A DNA stretch of 64,000 nucleotides from Clostridia bacterium (lineage in GTDB: Bacteria > Bacillota > Clostridia > Oscillospirales > Acutalibacteraceae). Shown here piece by piece: positions 45,818-55,328 of the stretch (within the stretch, counting starts at the first letter, position 1; the number at the start of each line of letters is the position of its first letter). The DNA lies in assembly GCA_017428525.1 (NCBI GenBank), contig JAFRQQ010000002.1:1-64000 (forward strand), written 5' to 3'. A program made the position numbers and the translations under genes. The notes under the pieces are model-generated. The model did not search any database. It saw only the letters and a list, made by a program, of their open reading frames with translations, and was not told the origin of the DNA.

Positions 45818-46371
45818 TCGAACTGCATACGCCCCTGACGGCGGAGAAGCTGAAGGATCTGCGCGCCGGCGACCGCGTGCTGCTTTCCGGCACGGTCTAC
45901 ACGGCCCGCGACGCCGCGCACAAGCGCATGCTCGAGCAGCTGGACCGCGGCGAGCCGCTGCCCTTTGATCTGCAGGATGCGACGATCTATTTCGTCGGCC
46001 CCACGCCGACCAAGCCCGGCGAGCGCTTCGGCAGCGGCGGCCCGACCACGAGCGGACGCATGGACCGCTATTCGCCCGCGCTGCTGGACCTCGGTCTGCG
46101 CGCGATGATCGGCAAGGGCAAACGTGACGACGCGGTCAAAGCGGCGGTCGTTCGCAACGGCGCGGTCTATTTCGGCGCCATCGGCGGCGCCGCGGCGGTC
46201 ATCGCCGCCTGCGTGCAGTCCTGCGAGGTGATCGCCTATCCCGACCTCGGCCCGGAGGCCGTGCGGCGGCTGGAGATCGAAAACATGGAGCTGACGGTGA
46301 TTCTCGATCCCGTCGGCGGCGACCTGTATGAAACCGGCCGCGCCGCGTATCTGCAGGCTGCCGGGAAATAA
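45814..46371 (+). CDS. Fumarate hydratase class I, beta subunit
   Basis: The 185-residue beta subunit of class I hydratase, completing the active site of the alpha subunit. LRAGDRVLLSGTVYTARDAAHKRM, FGSGGPTTSGRMDRYSP and IGKG are diagnostic. Its ATG overlaps the alpha stop by 4 bp (ATGA). Short beta subunits paired with separate alpha subunits are normal in anaerobes. Confidence 0.93.
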   Translation: MIELHTPLTAEKLKDLRAGDRVLLSGTVYTARDAAHKRMLEQLDRGEPLPFDLQDATIYFVGPTPTKPGERFGSGGPTTSGRMDRYSPALLDLGLRAMIGKGKRDDAVKAAVVRNGAVYFGAIGGAAAVIAACVQSCEVIAYPDLGPEAVRRLEIENMELTVILDPVGGDLYETGRAAYLQAAGK

Positions 46372-46389
46372 ACTGAAGATTCAAGCAAC

Positions 46390-46430
46390 CCCGCTGCATG
46401 CCGATTCTCCGGCGCGCAGCGGGTTTCTTC
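46390..46430 (+). terminator. Terminator after the fumarase genes
   Basis: CCCGCTGC (46390-46397) pairs with GCAGCGGG (46416-46423), then TTTCTTC. Confidence 0.7.
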
Positions 46431-46449
46431 TGCCGGCGGCAAAAAACGG

Positions 46450-46478
46450 TTGCTATTTCCATGCGGGTCTGCTAGAAT
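46450..46478 (+). promoter_or_regulatory. Promoter of the GH78 gene
   Basis: TTGCTA (46450-46455), 17 bp, TAGAAT (46473-46478). Confidence 0.65.
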
Positions 46479-46496
46479 GAAGGGGAGGTGATCAAC

Positions 46497-48854
46497 TTGG
46501 AACAAAACGCAATCTTTTATAAAGCCTGGGACGCGTTCAATTCCTACGAAACGCATGTGCCCGCGCCGTATCTTCGCCTGGACCGCAGCTTCCCCGCCGG
46601 GTCCCGTTATCAGCTGACTGTTTCCGGTCTGGGCTTTTATATGCTGTATCTCAACGGCAAAGACATCACGAAGGGGCTGCTTGCGCCCTATATCTCCAAT
46701 CCGGATGATTATGTCTATTTCGACCGCTACGACGTCACGGCGCTGGTGGCCGGGCAGCCGGTGAGCACGATCGGCCTGATCCTCGGCAACGGGATGCAGA
46801 ATGCGCCCGGCGGCGCGGTCTGGGATTTCGATATCGCCCGCTTCCGCAACTCGCCCTGTTTTGCCGTGCTGCTGACGGCGACCGCCGCGGACGGCACGGA
46901 AACGACCGTGGATCTCGGCGCGCAGTTCAAAGCGCATGCCTCGCCGATCCTCTTTGACGACCTGCGCAGCGGCTGCTTCTACGACGCGAATCTCGAGCTG
47001 GCGGGCTGGAATCAGCCGGGCTTTGACGATGCGGACTGGACGCCGGTCAAGCGGGCGGATCAGCCGCGCGGCGAATACCGGATCTGCACGGCCGATCCGA
47101 TCACGGTGCGCGAGGAGCGCCCGCCGGTCGCCGTTCGCCCGGCGCGCATGGATGACCGCTTCAGCAACCGCGAAAACATGCGGCTGAATACACAGTTCAA
47201 ATTCAACAAGCTGGGGCAGGAAGGCGTGCTCTATGATTTCGGCGTCAACACGGCGGGCATCTGCCGCCTGCGGATCGACGGCGAACCCGGCCAGCAGATC
47301 TATATCCAGTTCTGCGAGCTGCTCACGCAGGACGGCCGTCCCTCCTACCTGAACACCGGCTCCTTTTATCCCGACGGCTACGGCCAGTCCCTGCTGTATA
47401 TCTGCAAAGGGGAGAAGGACGAGGTCTTTGAACCGGCGTTCTGCTATTTCGGCTTCCGCTATGCGATGGTTTTCGGCCTGACGCCGGCGCAGACGCGCCC
47501 GGAAACGCTGACGATGCTGCCCGCGGGCACGGATCTCAAGGTGCGCGGCGGTTTTGACTGCTCGGACGCGGTCATGAATGCGCTCGGGCGGATGGTGCAG
47601 ACCAGCGACCGCGCGAACTTCTTCTATTTTCCGACGGACTGCCCGCACCGCGAGAAAAACGGATGGACGGGCGACGCCGCCGTTTCGGCCGAGCACATGC
47701 TGCTGACCCTGACGCCGGAGGCGAGCTACCGCGAATGGCTGCGCAACATCTGCAAGGCGCAGCGCGACGACGGCAACCTGCCCGGCATCATTCCGACAGG
47801 CGGCTGGGGCTTCAAGTGGGGCAACGGCCCGGCGTGGGACAACGTGCTCTCCGAGCTTTGCTGGCAGCTGTATCGCATGCGCGGCGATCTGGAGGCCGCG
47901 CGCGAATGCGCGGACGCGCTGCTGCGCTATCTGGCCTTCCTTTCCGTCCGTCGCGACGCCGGCGGTCTGATCGATTTCGGTCTGGGCGACTGGCTGCAGC
48001 CGGGCAAGGGGGCCGGCAGCCCCGTCGCGCCCGTGCGGCTGACCAGCTCGATCATGTCGCTCTATATCGCCGAAAAATCCGCGGCGCTCTTTGATGCGCT
48101 GGGCTATGAAGCGCACCGGCAGTTTGCGCAGACGCTCTATGACGGGCTGCGTGCGGCCATCCGCGCGGAATTCATCGATTTCGCCTCCATGACCGTGCGC
48201 CCGCGCTGCCAGACCGCGCAGGCGATGTGCCTGTATTACGGCGTGTTCGACCCCGCCGAGCGTCCGCAGGCGGGCAGGGTGCTGGAAGCGATCATCCACG
48301 AGAGCGGCGATCATCTGGATTGCGGCATGCTCGGCCTGCGCGTGATCTTCCACGTGCTGTCGGATTGCGGGCTGGGCGCGCTGGCCTTCCGCATGATCAC
48401 CCGCACGGACTATCCCTCCTACGGCATGTTTGTGCAGCGCGGCGAAACGTCGCTGCCCGAGGATTTCCTGCCGCCGGAGGATGCGGATACGCCGAACTCC
48501 CTGAACCATCATTTCTTCGGCGACATCGCAAGCTGGATGATCCAGCGGGTGGCCGGTCTGCGCGTGAATCCCGCGCGCCGCGCGCCGGAGGAATTCGAAA
48601 TCTGTCCCGATTTTCTGGAGACGCTCACCTTTGCCCAAGCGTATTACGAGGCCCCCTGCGGCAGAGTTTTTGTGCGCTGGGAGCGCACGGCGGAAACGGT
48701 CACGCTGAAGATCGAAGCGCCCGACGCCGCCACCGGCCGCATCTCCCTGCCGGCCGGCTGGGTCTTTTCGGCGGATCCCGAGCGCAGCACGGACGGCGCA
48801 GACCGCATTCCGCTGGCCGCCGGCACCTATGTCTGCCGCCGCAGAACGGCATAA
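46497..48854 (+). CDS. GH78-type alpha-L-rhamnosidase
   Basis: A 785-residue protein without a signal peptide, acting on rhamnosides from pectin or plant glycosides. N-terminal beta-sandwich domains (about 1-330) are followed by the (alpha/alpha)6 catalytic domain, with DCPHREKNGWTGDA (general-acid region, about 380) and GWGFKWGNGPAWDN; a beta domain closes the protein. The start is TTG at 46497, placed 8 bp after GGAGG in a perfect GGAGGTGATC site; the GTG at 46488 lies inside that site. Specificity is inferred from family only. Confidence 0.9.
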   Translation: MEQNAIFYKAWDAFNSYETHVPAPYLRLDRSFPAGSRYQLTVSGLGFYMLYLNGKDITKGLLAPYISNPDDYVYFDRYDVTALVAGQPVSTIGLILGNGMQNAPGGAVWDFDIARFRNSPCFAVLLTATAADGTETTVDLGAQFKAHASPILFDDLRSGCFYDANLELAGWNQPGFDDADWTPVKRADQPRGEYRICTADPITVREERPPVAVRPARMDDRFSNRENMRLNTQFKFNKLGQEGVLYDFGVNTAGICRLRIDGEPGQQIYIQFCELLTQDGRPSYLNTGSFYPDGYGQSLLYICKGEKDEVFEPAFCYFGFRYAMVFGLTPAQTRPETLTMLPAGTDLKVRGGFDCSDAVMNALGRMVQTSDRANFFYFPTDCPHREKNGWTGDAAVSAEHMLLTLTPEASYREWLRNICKAQRDDGNLPGIIPTGGWGFKWGNGPAWDNVLSELCWQLYRMRGDLEAARECADALLRYLAFLSVRRDAGGLIDFGLGDWLQPGKGAGSPVAPVRLTSSIMSLYIAEKSAALFDALGYEAHRQFAQTLYDGLRAAIRAEFIDFASMTVRPRCQTAQAMCLYYGVFDPAERPQAGRVLEAIIHESGDHLDCGMLGLRVIFHVLSDCGLGALAFRMITRTDYPSYGMFVQRGETSLPEDFLPPEDADTPNSLNHHFFGDIASWMIQRVAGLRVNPARRAPEEFEICPDFLETLTFAQAYYEAPCGRVFVRWERTAETVTLKIEAPDAATGRISLPAGWVFSADPERSTDGADRIPLAAGTYVCRRRTA

Positions 48855-48875
48855 AAGATTCCGATTGAAACAAGC

Positions 48876-48907
48876 GATCCCCCGGGGCCGATCGGCGCCG
48901 GGGGATC
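48876..48907. terminator. Hairpin between convergent genes
   Basis: GATCCCCCGG (48876-48885) pairs with CCGGGGGATC (48898-48907). No long T run follows on either strand, so termination may be weak. Confidence 0.55.
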
Positions 48908-48924
48908 CTGCATATCCTATGGTG

Positions 48925-49143
48925 TTACTCAACCGCGTCGGGATCATATTCGAGAATATCGCCCGGCTGGCAGTCCAGCGCCGCGCAGATCGCCTCCAGC
49001 GTGGAGAAGCGGATGGCGCTGATCTTGCCGGTCTTCATTTTTGACAGATTGACGTTGGAAACGCCCACCCGGTCGGAGAGCTCTTTCAGGCTGACCTTGC
49101 GGTCCGCCATGATGCGGTCCAGCCGCAGAATGATCTTTCCCAT
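48925..49143 (-). CDS. Small Xre-type regulator (YozG-like)
   Basis: A 72-residue helix-turn-helix protein starting MGKIILRLDRIMADRKVSLKELSDRVGVSNVNLSKMKTG. The C-terminal AICAALDCQPGDILEY is typical of the YozG group. GAGGTG precedes the ATG. It starts 8 bp after a DUF2975 membrane gene, a pairing common in Firmicutes and thought to be a self-regulated unit. Target unknown. Confidence 0.9.
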   Translation of the reverse strand: MGKIILRLDRIMADRKVSLKELSDRVGVSNVNLSKMKTGKISAIRFSTLEAICAALDCQPGDILEYDPDAVE

Positions 49144-49151
49144 CGCGCACC

Positions 49152-49757
49152 TCACAGCGTCTCGTCCGCTTCGCGCTGCAGCTCCTCGCCGTAGCGGAAA
49201 ACGAAGGACAGGAAAAACAGAAGCAGCGCGACGCCGAGGAACCAGAGATTCACATCCCAGTCATAAGTGACGGCCGAGATCAGGTCCATATTCAGGAACC
49301 GGTCGATCTGATAGGCGCGCATCTCGAAGATGTCGGCGGCCACGGACCCGATTTCCGCCACGCCGCCGCCGATGAGCACGCTCCAGGCCAGTTTGCGGAT
49401 CTTGCCGGAGATGCCGGCGGCAAAGGGGGTGCCCGCTTTCATGGGTGCGAGCGTTTCCCGCAGCACGCGCAGGCAGTACCAGACCGCCGCGGACGCGACG
49501 ATCAGGCAGACCAGCACGCAGACGATGCTCGCCTTGAGGTTGGCTGCGTCGAGATAGGCGGCGGGGTCGCCCGTCAGCCGGATTTTCAGAACGCCCAGCT
49601 CCACCGTGGAGGCGTCGGCGACGATCTTCTGCCCGAGGATCAGCGTCAGGGGGATGAAGATTGCGGCGACGATCACGCCTGCCATGGCAAAGCCCTGCAG
49701 AATTTTCAGGATCCGGTCGGCGACCGTTGCGCCGCGCGTGAGTTTTGCAGTTTCCAT
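49152..49757 (-). CDS. DUF2975 membrane protein
   Basis: A 201-residue protein with four membrane helices (about 20-42, 75-97, 124-144 and 167-190). The pattern and its partner Xre gene match the DUF2975 family, whose function is unknown. AAGGAG precedes ATG 49757. It is the first gene of the pair. Confidence 0.85.
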   Translation of the reverse strand: METAKLTRGATVADRILKILQGFAMAGVIVAAIFIPLTLILGQKIVADASTVELGVLKIRLTGDPAAYLDAANLKASIVCVLVCLIVASAAVWYCLRVLRETLAPMKAGTPFAAGISGKIRKLAWSVLIGGGVAEIGSVAADIFEMRAYQIDRFLNMDLISAVTYDWDVNLWFLGVALLLFFLSFVFRYGEELQREADETL

Positions 49758-49790
49758 TTTGTATTGCTCCTTTTTTTGGTTTCTGCCGTC

Positions 49791-49819
49791 AGTATAGCAC
49801 AACGATTTGCGTTTGTCAA
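49791..49819 (-). promoter_or_regulatory. Promoter of the DUF2975-Xre pair
   Basis: On the minus strand TTGACA (49814-49819), 17 bp, TATACT (49791-49796) with a TGC extension. Confidence 0.85.
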
Positions 49820-49893
49820 GTATTTTTTAATGTTCTTCATTAATTTTTTTACGATTGCTGAAACTCACGGCCCGGAGCGGCGCCGATAAGAAT

Positions 49894-49928
49894 ACAAAAA
49901 GAAAGCCGCCTGCCTTGCGGCAAGCGGC
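49894..49928 (-). terminator. Terminator after rpsI
   Basis: On the minus strand GCCGCTTGCC pairs with GGCAGGCGGC (49905-49928), then TTTCTTTTTG. Confidence 0.85.
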
Positions 49929-49946
49929 GGATAAACATGCAGCCGG

Positions 49947-50345
49947 TTATCTCTTGGAAAACTGCGGAGCGCGACGGGCGCCTTTGAGACCGTACTTTTT
50001 GCGTTCCTTCATTCTGGGGTCTCTGGTCAGGAAGCCGGCCTTCTTCAGCGCGGGGCGCAGGGCCTCGTCATACTGCAGAAGCGCGCGGGAAATGCCGTGA
50101 CGGATCGCGCCGGCCTGGCCGGTCACGCCGCCGCCTGCCACGCGGCAGACGATGTCGAACTTCTCGGTGGTGCCGGTGAGGGCAAGGGGCTGACGAACGA
50201 TCAGCTTGAGGGTCTCAAGGCCGAAATAATCGTCGATATCTCTGTCATTGATCGTGATCTTGCCGGTGCCGGCGTACACGCGCACGCGGGCAACGCTGCT
50301 CTTTCTGCGACCGGTGCCGTAGAAATAAGGATTGGTATCGTACAT
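49947..50345 (-). CDS. rpsI: Ribosomal protein S9
   Basis: A 132-residue 30S protein whose C-terminal tail reaches the P-site t[33 protein letters not shown] and the terminal FSKR are canonical. GGGAGG precedes the ATG. It follows rplM by 19 bp, the conserved arrangement. Confidence 0.98.
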   Translation of the reverse strand: MYDTNPYFYGTGRRKSSVARVRVYAGTGKITINDRDIDDYFGLETLKLIVRQPLALTGTTEKFDIVCRVAGGGVTGQAGAIRHGISRALLQYDEALRPALKKAGFLTRDPRMKERKKYGLKGARRAPQFSKR

Positions 50346-50364
50346 TTATGTTCGCCTCCCTTTC

Positions 50365-50793
50365 TTAAAACTCCCAGACTTCGGGCTTCTGTGCGGCATG
50401 CGGATGCTCCGCGCCGCGCACGACGCGCAGTCTGGTCAGCGCCTTGCGGCCGATGACGGTGTCGGGGATCATGCCCTTGACAGCGAGCGTCATGGCAAAC
50501 TCAGGTCTGGTCTTCATCAGCGTGCTGTATTTGACCTCTTTCAGATGGCCGATGTAGCCGCTGTGATGATAATACTTCTTCTGCTCCAGCTTGTTGCCGG
50601 TCAGGACGGCCTTCTCCGCATTGATGATGATGACATGATCACCGCAATCCGCGTGCGGCGCGAAAATGGGCTTGTGCTTGCCGCGCAGAAGCGTGGCGGC
50701 CTCAACGGCGACCTTGCCCATCGGCTTGCCGGCTGCGTCGATCACATACCACTTGCGGGTAATGTCAGCCGCTTTGGGCATCGTAGTAGACAT
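50365..50793 (-). CDS. rplM: Ribosomal protein L13
   Basis: A 142-residue early-assembly 50S protein. RKWYVIDAAGKPMGKVA, GDHVIIINAEK and HPHAAQKPEVWE are diagnostic. GGAGG precedes ATG 50793. The untranslated leader is only about 30 nt, too short for the known L13 leader fold. Confidence 0.98.
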   Translation of the reverse strand: MSTTMPKAADITRKWYVIDAAGKPMGKVAVEAATLLRGKHKPIFAPHADCGDHVIIINAEKAVLTGNKLEQKKYYHHSGYIGHLKEVKYSTLMKTRPEFAMTLAVKGMIPDTVIGRKALTRLRVVRGAEHPHAAQKPEVWEF

Positions 50794-50828
50794 AACGGTT
50801 CCTCCAACTTTCATTTTATTGCCCGCTT

Positions 50829-50857
50829 ATGTTATCATAAGTCCGACGGATTGTCAA
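50829..50857 (-). promoter_or_regulatory. Promoter of rplM-rpsI
   Basis: On the minus strand TTGACA (50852-50857), 17 bp, TAACAT (50829-50834). Confidence 0.65.
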
Positions 50858-51003
50858 GCACTTTTTTTGAATTTTTTAATTTACGATTCATAAGCTCGCG
50901 TTTTCTCGTTTTTTCTCGCATTTTCATAGGAAAAGCTCGTTTATGATTTTCAAAAATATCGCAAATAGAATCCGGATTCGGCGCCCGAGGACCGTTCATC
51001 CGC

Positions 51004-51041
51004 AAAAAAACAGGGCGCAGACGTCCGGTTTCTGCACCCTG
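51004..51041 (-). terminator. Terminator after the GNAT gene
   Basis: On the minus strand CAGGGTGCAG pairs with CTGCGCCCTG, then seven T (51004-51010). It ends the glgP-tadA-TRIC-GNAT run. Confidence 0.88.
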
Positions 51042-51091
51042 TCGGACAATACTTCATATGTCTGCCTGCGCCGCGAATGCGGCCGCCGGCT

Positions 51092-51538
51092 TCACAGCTT
51101 GATGCGCATGATCTCCGGCATGCAGAGCGTGCCGCGTTTGCCGCAGGCGGTGCAGTTGACCGCCACATTCGGCGCTTCGTCCCAGGGCACGATCTCCCAG
51201 CCGAGATGCTCATAAAACGTCGGCTCCTTCGCACAGACCCAGAGCTCCTTCACATGCAGCCGCCGCGCCTCATCAAACACGACGTCCTGCATCACCTTTC
51301 CGTAGCCCTTGCCCTGCAGGTCGCCGCGCACGGCGATGTCGCCGAGCGTATAGACGCCGTCGCGCACCTCCAGCGTGGAGGCGGCCAGCAGCGTATCCGT
51401 TTCCGGATCGTCCATGCGCCACATTTTCACGATTTTTTCCGGCGCGCGGTCACTGATGGAAATCCCGACGCCGTTTTCATGAAACAGCACGGAAAGGGGA
51501 TAGAAGTCTTCGGTTTCCGTAATAATGTATTCAGCCAT
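51092..51538 (-). CDS. GNAT-family acetyltransferase with C-terminal cysteine motif
   Basis: A 148-residue N-acetyltransferase. The acetyl-CoA loop is GDLQGKGYGKVM (about 72), and FYEHLGW is the usual last-strand motif. The tail carries CTACGKRGTLC, a possible zinc knuckle. AAAGGA precedes ATG 51538. Substrate unknown. It lies 26 bp after the TRIC-like gene. Confidence 0.85.
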   Translation of the reverse strand: MAEYIITETEDFYPLSVLFHENGVGISISDRAPEKIVKMWRMDDPETDTLLAASTLEVRDGVYTLGDIAVRGDLQGKGYGKVMQDVVFDEARRLHVKELWVCAKEPTFYEHLGWEIVPWDEAPNVAVNCTACGKRGTLCMPEIMRIKL

Positions 51539-51564
51539 ATCAATGTCCTTTCTCGAAACTGCGG

Positions 51565-52248
51565 TCAGTGTGAAGCCGTCTGCGCGGCGTCTGCTTCCTT
51601 CGGTCCGCGCAAACGCGGCAGATTCCAGTGAAATACGGTTGCCAGCAGGCGAATGAGCAGCACGGCGCCCGCCCCGGCGAGCACGGCGATCCGTTCGCTG
51701 CACAAATGAAAATCACAAAGGTAATAATATATCAGCGCACCGCCGACGGCGGCCAGCGCATAGATCCGCTTGCGCAGGATGGAGGGCACCTGCCCGGCCA
51801 TGATATCGCGCAGCACGCCGCCGCCCACGCCGGTCAGCAGGCCGACGAAAACGGACAAAAAGGCGTTTTCGCCGAAGCCGCAGGCCGCAGCGCTGCGCAC
51901 GCCCGCCACGGTGAAAACCGCAAGGCCCACCGAATCAAACAGATTCAGGATCTGCACGTAAACGCCGAGATGCGGCCGGGTGCGCCGGCCGGCAAAATAA
52001 GCGATCGCAAAACCGACCGCCGCCGTGCCGAGCGCGACAAGCGCATATACCGGATGGCGAAACGCGGCGGGCGGCAGATAGCCGAGGATCAGATCGCGGA
52101 TCACGCCGCCGCCCACGGCAGCCGCCGTGCCGAGCACGAGCGCACCGAAGAGATCCAGCTCCCGCTCGAGCGCGGTCACCACGCCGGAGGCCGCAAAGGC
52201 GACCGTGCCGATGAGCTCAAAAATGAAAAACAAAGTGGATTCGTTCAT
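51565..52248 (-). CDS. TRIC-like (UPF0126/YadS) cation channel family protein
   Basis: A 227-residue protein with seven membrane segments arranged as two repeats; each repeat carries the Gly-rich motif GGGVIRDLI and GGGVLRDIM (about 47 and 135). This matches prokaryotic trimeric intracellular cation channels. Its ATG overlaps the tadA stop by 4 bp. Physiological role unknown. Confidence 0.9.
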   Translation of the reverse strand: MNESTLFFIFELIGTVAFAASGVVTALERELDLFGALVLGTAAAVGGGVIRDLILGYLPPAAFRHPVYALVALGTAAVGFAIAYFAGRRTRPHLGVYVQILNLFDSVGLAVFTVAGVRSAAACGFGENAFLSVFVGLLTGVGGGVLRDIMAGQVPSILRKRIYALAAVGGALIYYYLCDFHLCSERIAVLAGAGAVLLIRLLATVFHWNLPRLRGPKEADAAQTASH

Positions 52249-52715
52249 ACGTCCTGTTTCTCTGCGCGGGCAGCGCGCAGGCGGGCAAAAAAGCCGGAGA
52301 GCAGCGCGGCGCTTTCTTCCGCGAGCAGGCCGCGCTCCACGGCGGGCTTATGATTATAAGGCAGAGCAAACAGATCCGTCACGGAGCCGCAGGAGCCGGC
52401 CTTCGGATCGTCCGCGCCGTAAACGAGCCGCCGGATGCGGGCGTTGATGATCGCGCCGGTGCACATCGGGCAGGGCTCGAGCGTCACAAACAGATCGCAC
52501 TCCCACAGCCGCCAGCCGCCGAGCGCCCGGCAGGCGCCGTCGATGGCCTCCAGCTCCGCGTGGGCCAGCGCGTTTTTGCCGCGCTCGCGCCGGTTGCGGC
52601 CGACCGCGATCACTTCGCCGTTGCGGGCAACGACCGCGCCGACGGGCACCTCGCCCTCTGCGGCGGCCAGCTCCGCCTGCGCCAGCGCGCAGCGCATCAG
52701 CTCCAGATCCGTCAT
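52245..52715 (-). CDS. tadA: tRNA-specific adenosine deaminase
   Basis: Converts A34 to inosine in tRNA-Arg(ACG). The 156-residue zinc deaminase has H52-A-E54 and PCPMC (C82, C85). It overlaps glgP (4 bp) and the TRIC-like gene (4 bp), so all three are translationally coupled. Confidence 0.95.
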   Translation of the reverse strand: MTDLELMRCALAQAELAAAEGEVPVGAVVARNGEVIAVGRNRRERGKNALAHAELEAIDGACRALGGWRLWECDLFVTLEPCPMCTGAIINARIRRLVYGADDPKAGSCGSVTDLFALPYNHKPAVERGLLAEESAALLSGFFARLRAARAEKQDV

Positions 52716-55120
52716 TTCTTCAGCTTTTCCACCTGCCAGATATCGGCAGCGTATTCATTGATCGCGCGGTCCGCGGCGAAAATACCCGCGCCGGCGGTGT
52801 TCATCAGGCTCATGCGGCCCCACTTGGATGCGTCCTGACGCAGCGCGTCGGACTGCCGCTGAATGCGGTGATAATCCGCGAAATCCGCCAGCACCATATA
52901 AGGATCGTGGTGCGTGATCGTGCCGCCGATCTCGCCGAAGGTCTTGCCGGAGAAGCCCATGTTGATGAAATCGATCACCGCACGGATCTCCGCGTTGTTG
53001 TTGTAATAATTCATCGGCGTGTAGCCCGCGCGCTTGAGCTCCGTCACCTCTTTGGCGTTCATGCCGAAGATGAGGATGTTGTCCGCGCCGACCGCGTCGT
53101 AAATCTCCACGTTTGCGCCGTCCATCGTGCCGAGCGTGATCGCGCCGTTGATCATCAGCTTCATATTGCCCGTGCCGCTCGCTTCCGTGCCGGCAAGGGA
53201 GATCTGCTCGCTCAGGTCGGCGGCGGGCATGAGCGCCTCGGCCATGGTGACGTTGTAATCCTCAACATAGACGACCTTCAGCCGGTCGCGCATGTCGGGA
53301 TCGTTGTTGATCAGATCGGCCAGCGCGCAGATGAATTCAATGATCTTTTTGGCCATATAGTAGCCGGAGGCGGCCTTCGCGCCGAACAGATAGGTGCGCG
53401 GCACGTAATCGCCGTTGGGATTCGCCTTGATTTCCAGATAGCGGGCAAGGATATTCAGCGCGTTCAGATGCTGGCGCTTGTACTCATGCAGACGCTTGAC
53501 CTGCACGTCAAAGACGGAATCGGGGTCGAGCTGCACGCCGGTTTTGCGCAGGATCAGCTTGGCGAAATCCTCTTTGTTGGCGCGCTTGATCTTTGCCAGC
53601 TCCTCCAGCGCCGCCGCGTCGTCCGCAAAGGCGGCCAGCTTGGAAAGCTGAGAAGCGTCCTTGATGAAGCCGTCGCCGATCAGCTCCGTCAGGCAGGCCG
53701 TCAGGCGGGGATTCGCCTGGCAGAGCCAGCGGCGGTGCGCAATGCCGTTGGTGACGTTTGTGAATTTCTCCGGCGTGAGCGTATAAAAATCGTGGAATAC
53801 GGAATCCTTCAGGATCTGGCTGTGCAGCGCGGAAACGCCGTTGACCTTGTGGCAGACGGCCACGCAGAGATTCGCCATGCGCACAGCGCCGTTGGAAATG
53901 ATCGCCATGCGCTCCACACGTCCGGCGTCGCCCGTCGCATCCCAGATCTCGCGGCGGAAGCGGTTGTCCAGCTCCTTGACGATCTGATAAATGCGCGGCA
54001 GCAGGCGCTGGAACAGATCCTCGCCCCAGCATTCGAGCGCCTCGGCCATGACCGTGTGGTTGGTGTAGGCGCAGCAGGCGCGCACGATGTTATAGGCCTG
54101 ATCCCAGCCGTAGCCGCATTCATCGAGCAGGATGCGCATCAGCTCGGGGATCGCCATGGTCGGATGCGTGTCGTTGATATGAATCGCATTTTTCTCCGCG
54201 AAGTTTTCGAGCGAGCCGTAATGGCGCAGATGACGCGCGACGATATCCTGCACCGAAGCGGATACCAGGAAATACTGCTGCCGCAGACGCAGGCTCTTGC
54301 CCTCGGGATGGTTGTCGGCGGGATACAGCACCTTGCTGATCACCTCGGCCATCGCCTTTTCCTCCATGGCGCGCATATAGTCGCCCTGATTGAAGGAGGC
54401 CATGTCGATGCTGTCCGCGCGCGCGGCCCACAGACGCAGCACCGCCGTGCCCGCGCCGGATTTGGACGGCACCATCATATCGTAAGGCACCGCCTTGACG
54501 GTCTTGCAGCCGATGAGCTCCACATGGTGGAACGCGCCCTCCCAGGAATCCGACACGCTGCCCTCAAAGCGCACGTCGATGGCCTGGTCCTCGCGCGGCA
54601 CCAGCCAGACCTCGCCGCCCGGCAGCCAGAAATCGGGCATCTCGGTCTGCCAGCCGTCAATGATCTTCTGCTTGAAAATGCCGTATTCATACAGAATGGA
54701 ATAGCCCATGCCGTTATAATCCTGGTTGGCCAGCGCATCCAGATAGCAGGCGGCCAGACGGCCCAGACCGCCGTTGCCCAGACCTGCGTCCGGCTCGCAG
54801 TCATAGAGCTTGTCGAGCTTGACGCCGAGATCGGCCAGCGCGGCGCGCGCCGTTTCGGTCAGATCCAGATTATAGAGCGCGTTCTTCAGGCTGCGCCCCA
54901 TCAGGAATTCCATGCAGAGATAATACACCCGCTTCTGATGCTTCGCCTTGGAGTCGGCGTCAAAGCCGCGGCGGCGGTCGCGGATCAGGTCGCGCGCGAT
55001 CATCGAGAGCGCCTTATAGATCTGTTCGTCGGTGGCGTCTGTGGCGGAAATGCCGAAAAAGTGAGAAAGCTTCGCGCTGATCATTTCCTTCAGCTGCGCT
55101 TTCGTAATCGTTTGTTTCAT
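52712..55120 (-). CDS. glgP: Glycogen/maltodextrin phosphorylase
   Basis: Releases glucose 1-phosphate from alpha-1,4-glucans. The 802-residue protein carries the PLP-Lys motif EASGTGNMKLMINGA (about 640-655). EPDAGLGNGGLGRLAACYLDALA and VKRLHEYKRQHLN are diagnostic. GGAGG precedes ATG 55120. It heads the operon glgP-tadA-TRIC-GNAT. Confidence 0.97.
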   Translation of the reverse strand: MKQTITKAQLKEMISAKLSHFFGISATDATDEQIYKALSMIARDLIRDRRRGFDADSKAKHQKRVYYLCMEFLMGRSLKNALYNLDLTETARAALADLGVKLDKLYDCEPDAGLGNGGLGRLAACYLDALANQDYNGMGYSILYEYGIFKQKIIDGWQTEMPDFWLPGGEVWLVPREDQAIDVRFEGSVSDSWEGAFHHVELIGCKTVKAVPYDMMVPSKSGAGTAVLRLWAARADSIDMASFNQGDYMRAMEEKAMAEVISKVLYPADNHPEGKSLRLRQQYFLVSASVQDIVARHLRHYGSLENFAEKNAIHINDTHPTMAIPELMRILLDECGYGWDQAYNIVRACCAYTNHTVMAEALECWGEDLFQRLLPRIYQIVKELDNRFRREIWDATGDAGRVERMAIISNGAVRMANLCVAVCHKVNGVSALHSQILKDSVFHDFYTLTPEKFTNVTNGIAHRRWLCQANPRLTACLTELIGDGFIKDASQLSKLAAFADDAAALEELAKIKRANKEDFAKLILRKTGVQLDPDSVFDVQVKRLHEYKRQHLNALNILARYLEIKANPNGDYVPRTYLFGAKAASGYYMAKKIIEFICALADLINNDPDMRDRLKVVYVEDYNVTMAEALMPAADLSEQISLAGTEASGTGNMKLMINGAITLGTMDGANVEIYDAVGADNILIFGMNAKEVTELKRAGYTPMNYYNNNAEIRAVIDFINMGFSGKTFGEIGGTITHHDPYMVLADFADYHRIQRQSDALRQDASKWGRMSLMNTAGAGIFAADRAINEYAADIWQVEKLKK

Positions 55121-55180
55121 AAAAGAATCCTCCGCTTCATTGATCGGCAGCCGGCGCCGTCAATCAAGAATTACCGTATA

Positions 55181-55209
55181 ATTCTACACCAAAATGACTA
55201 AAATTACAA
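55181..55209 (-). promoter_or_regulatory. Promoter of glgP
   Basis: On the minus strand TTGTAA (55204-55209), 17 bp, TAGAAT (55181-55186). Confidence 0.65.
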
Positions 55210-55242
55210 CAGAATTTTTTACATTTCATTCACAGAACCCCC

Positions 55243-55271
55243 TTGTTCCCGGTAGAAATTTGCGGTATAAT
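55243..55271 (+). promoter_or_regulatory. Promoter of the CPBP protease gene
   Basis: TTGTTC (55243-55248), 17 bp, TATAAT (55266-55271). Confidence 0.75.
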
Positions 55272-55328
55272 ATACGATAATTTCAGTCAAATTGCAACAA
55301 AAGACGGTTTTTCGGGGAGGGTTTGGAC

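Noticed and set aside
50794..50830. L13 leader element upstream of rplM
   Set aside because: The leader after the predicted promoter is too short to hold the known fold.
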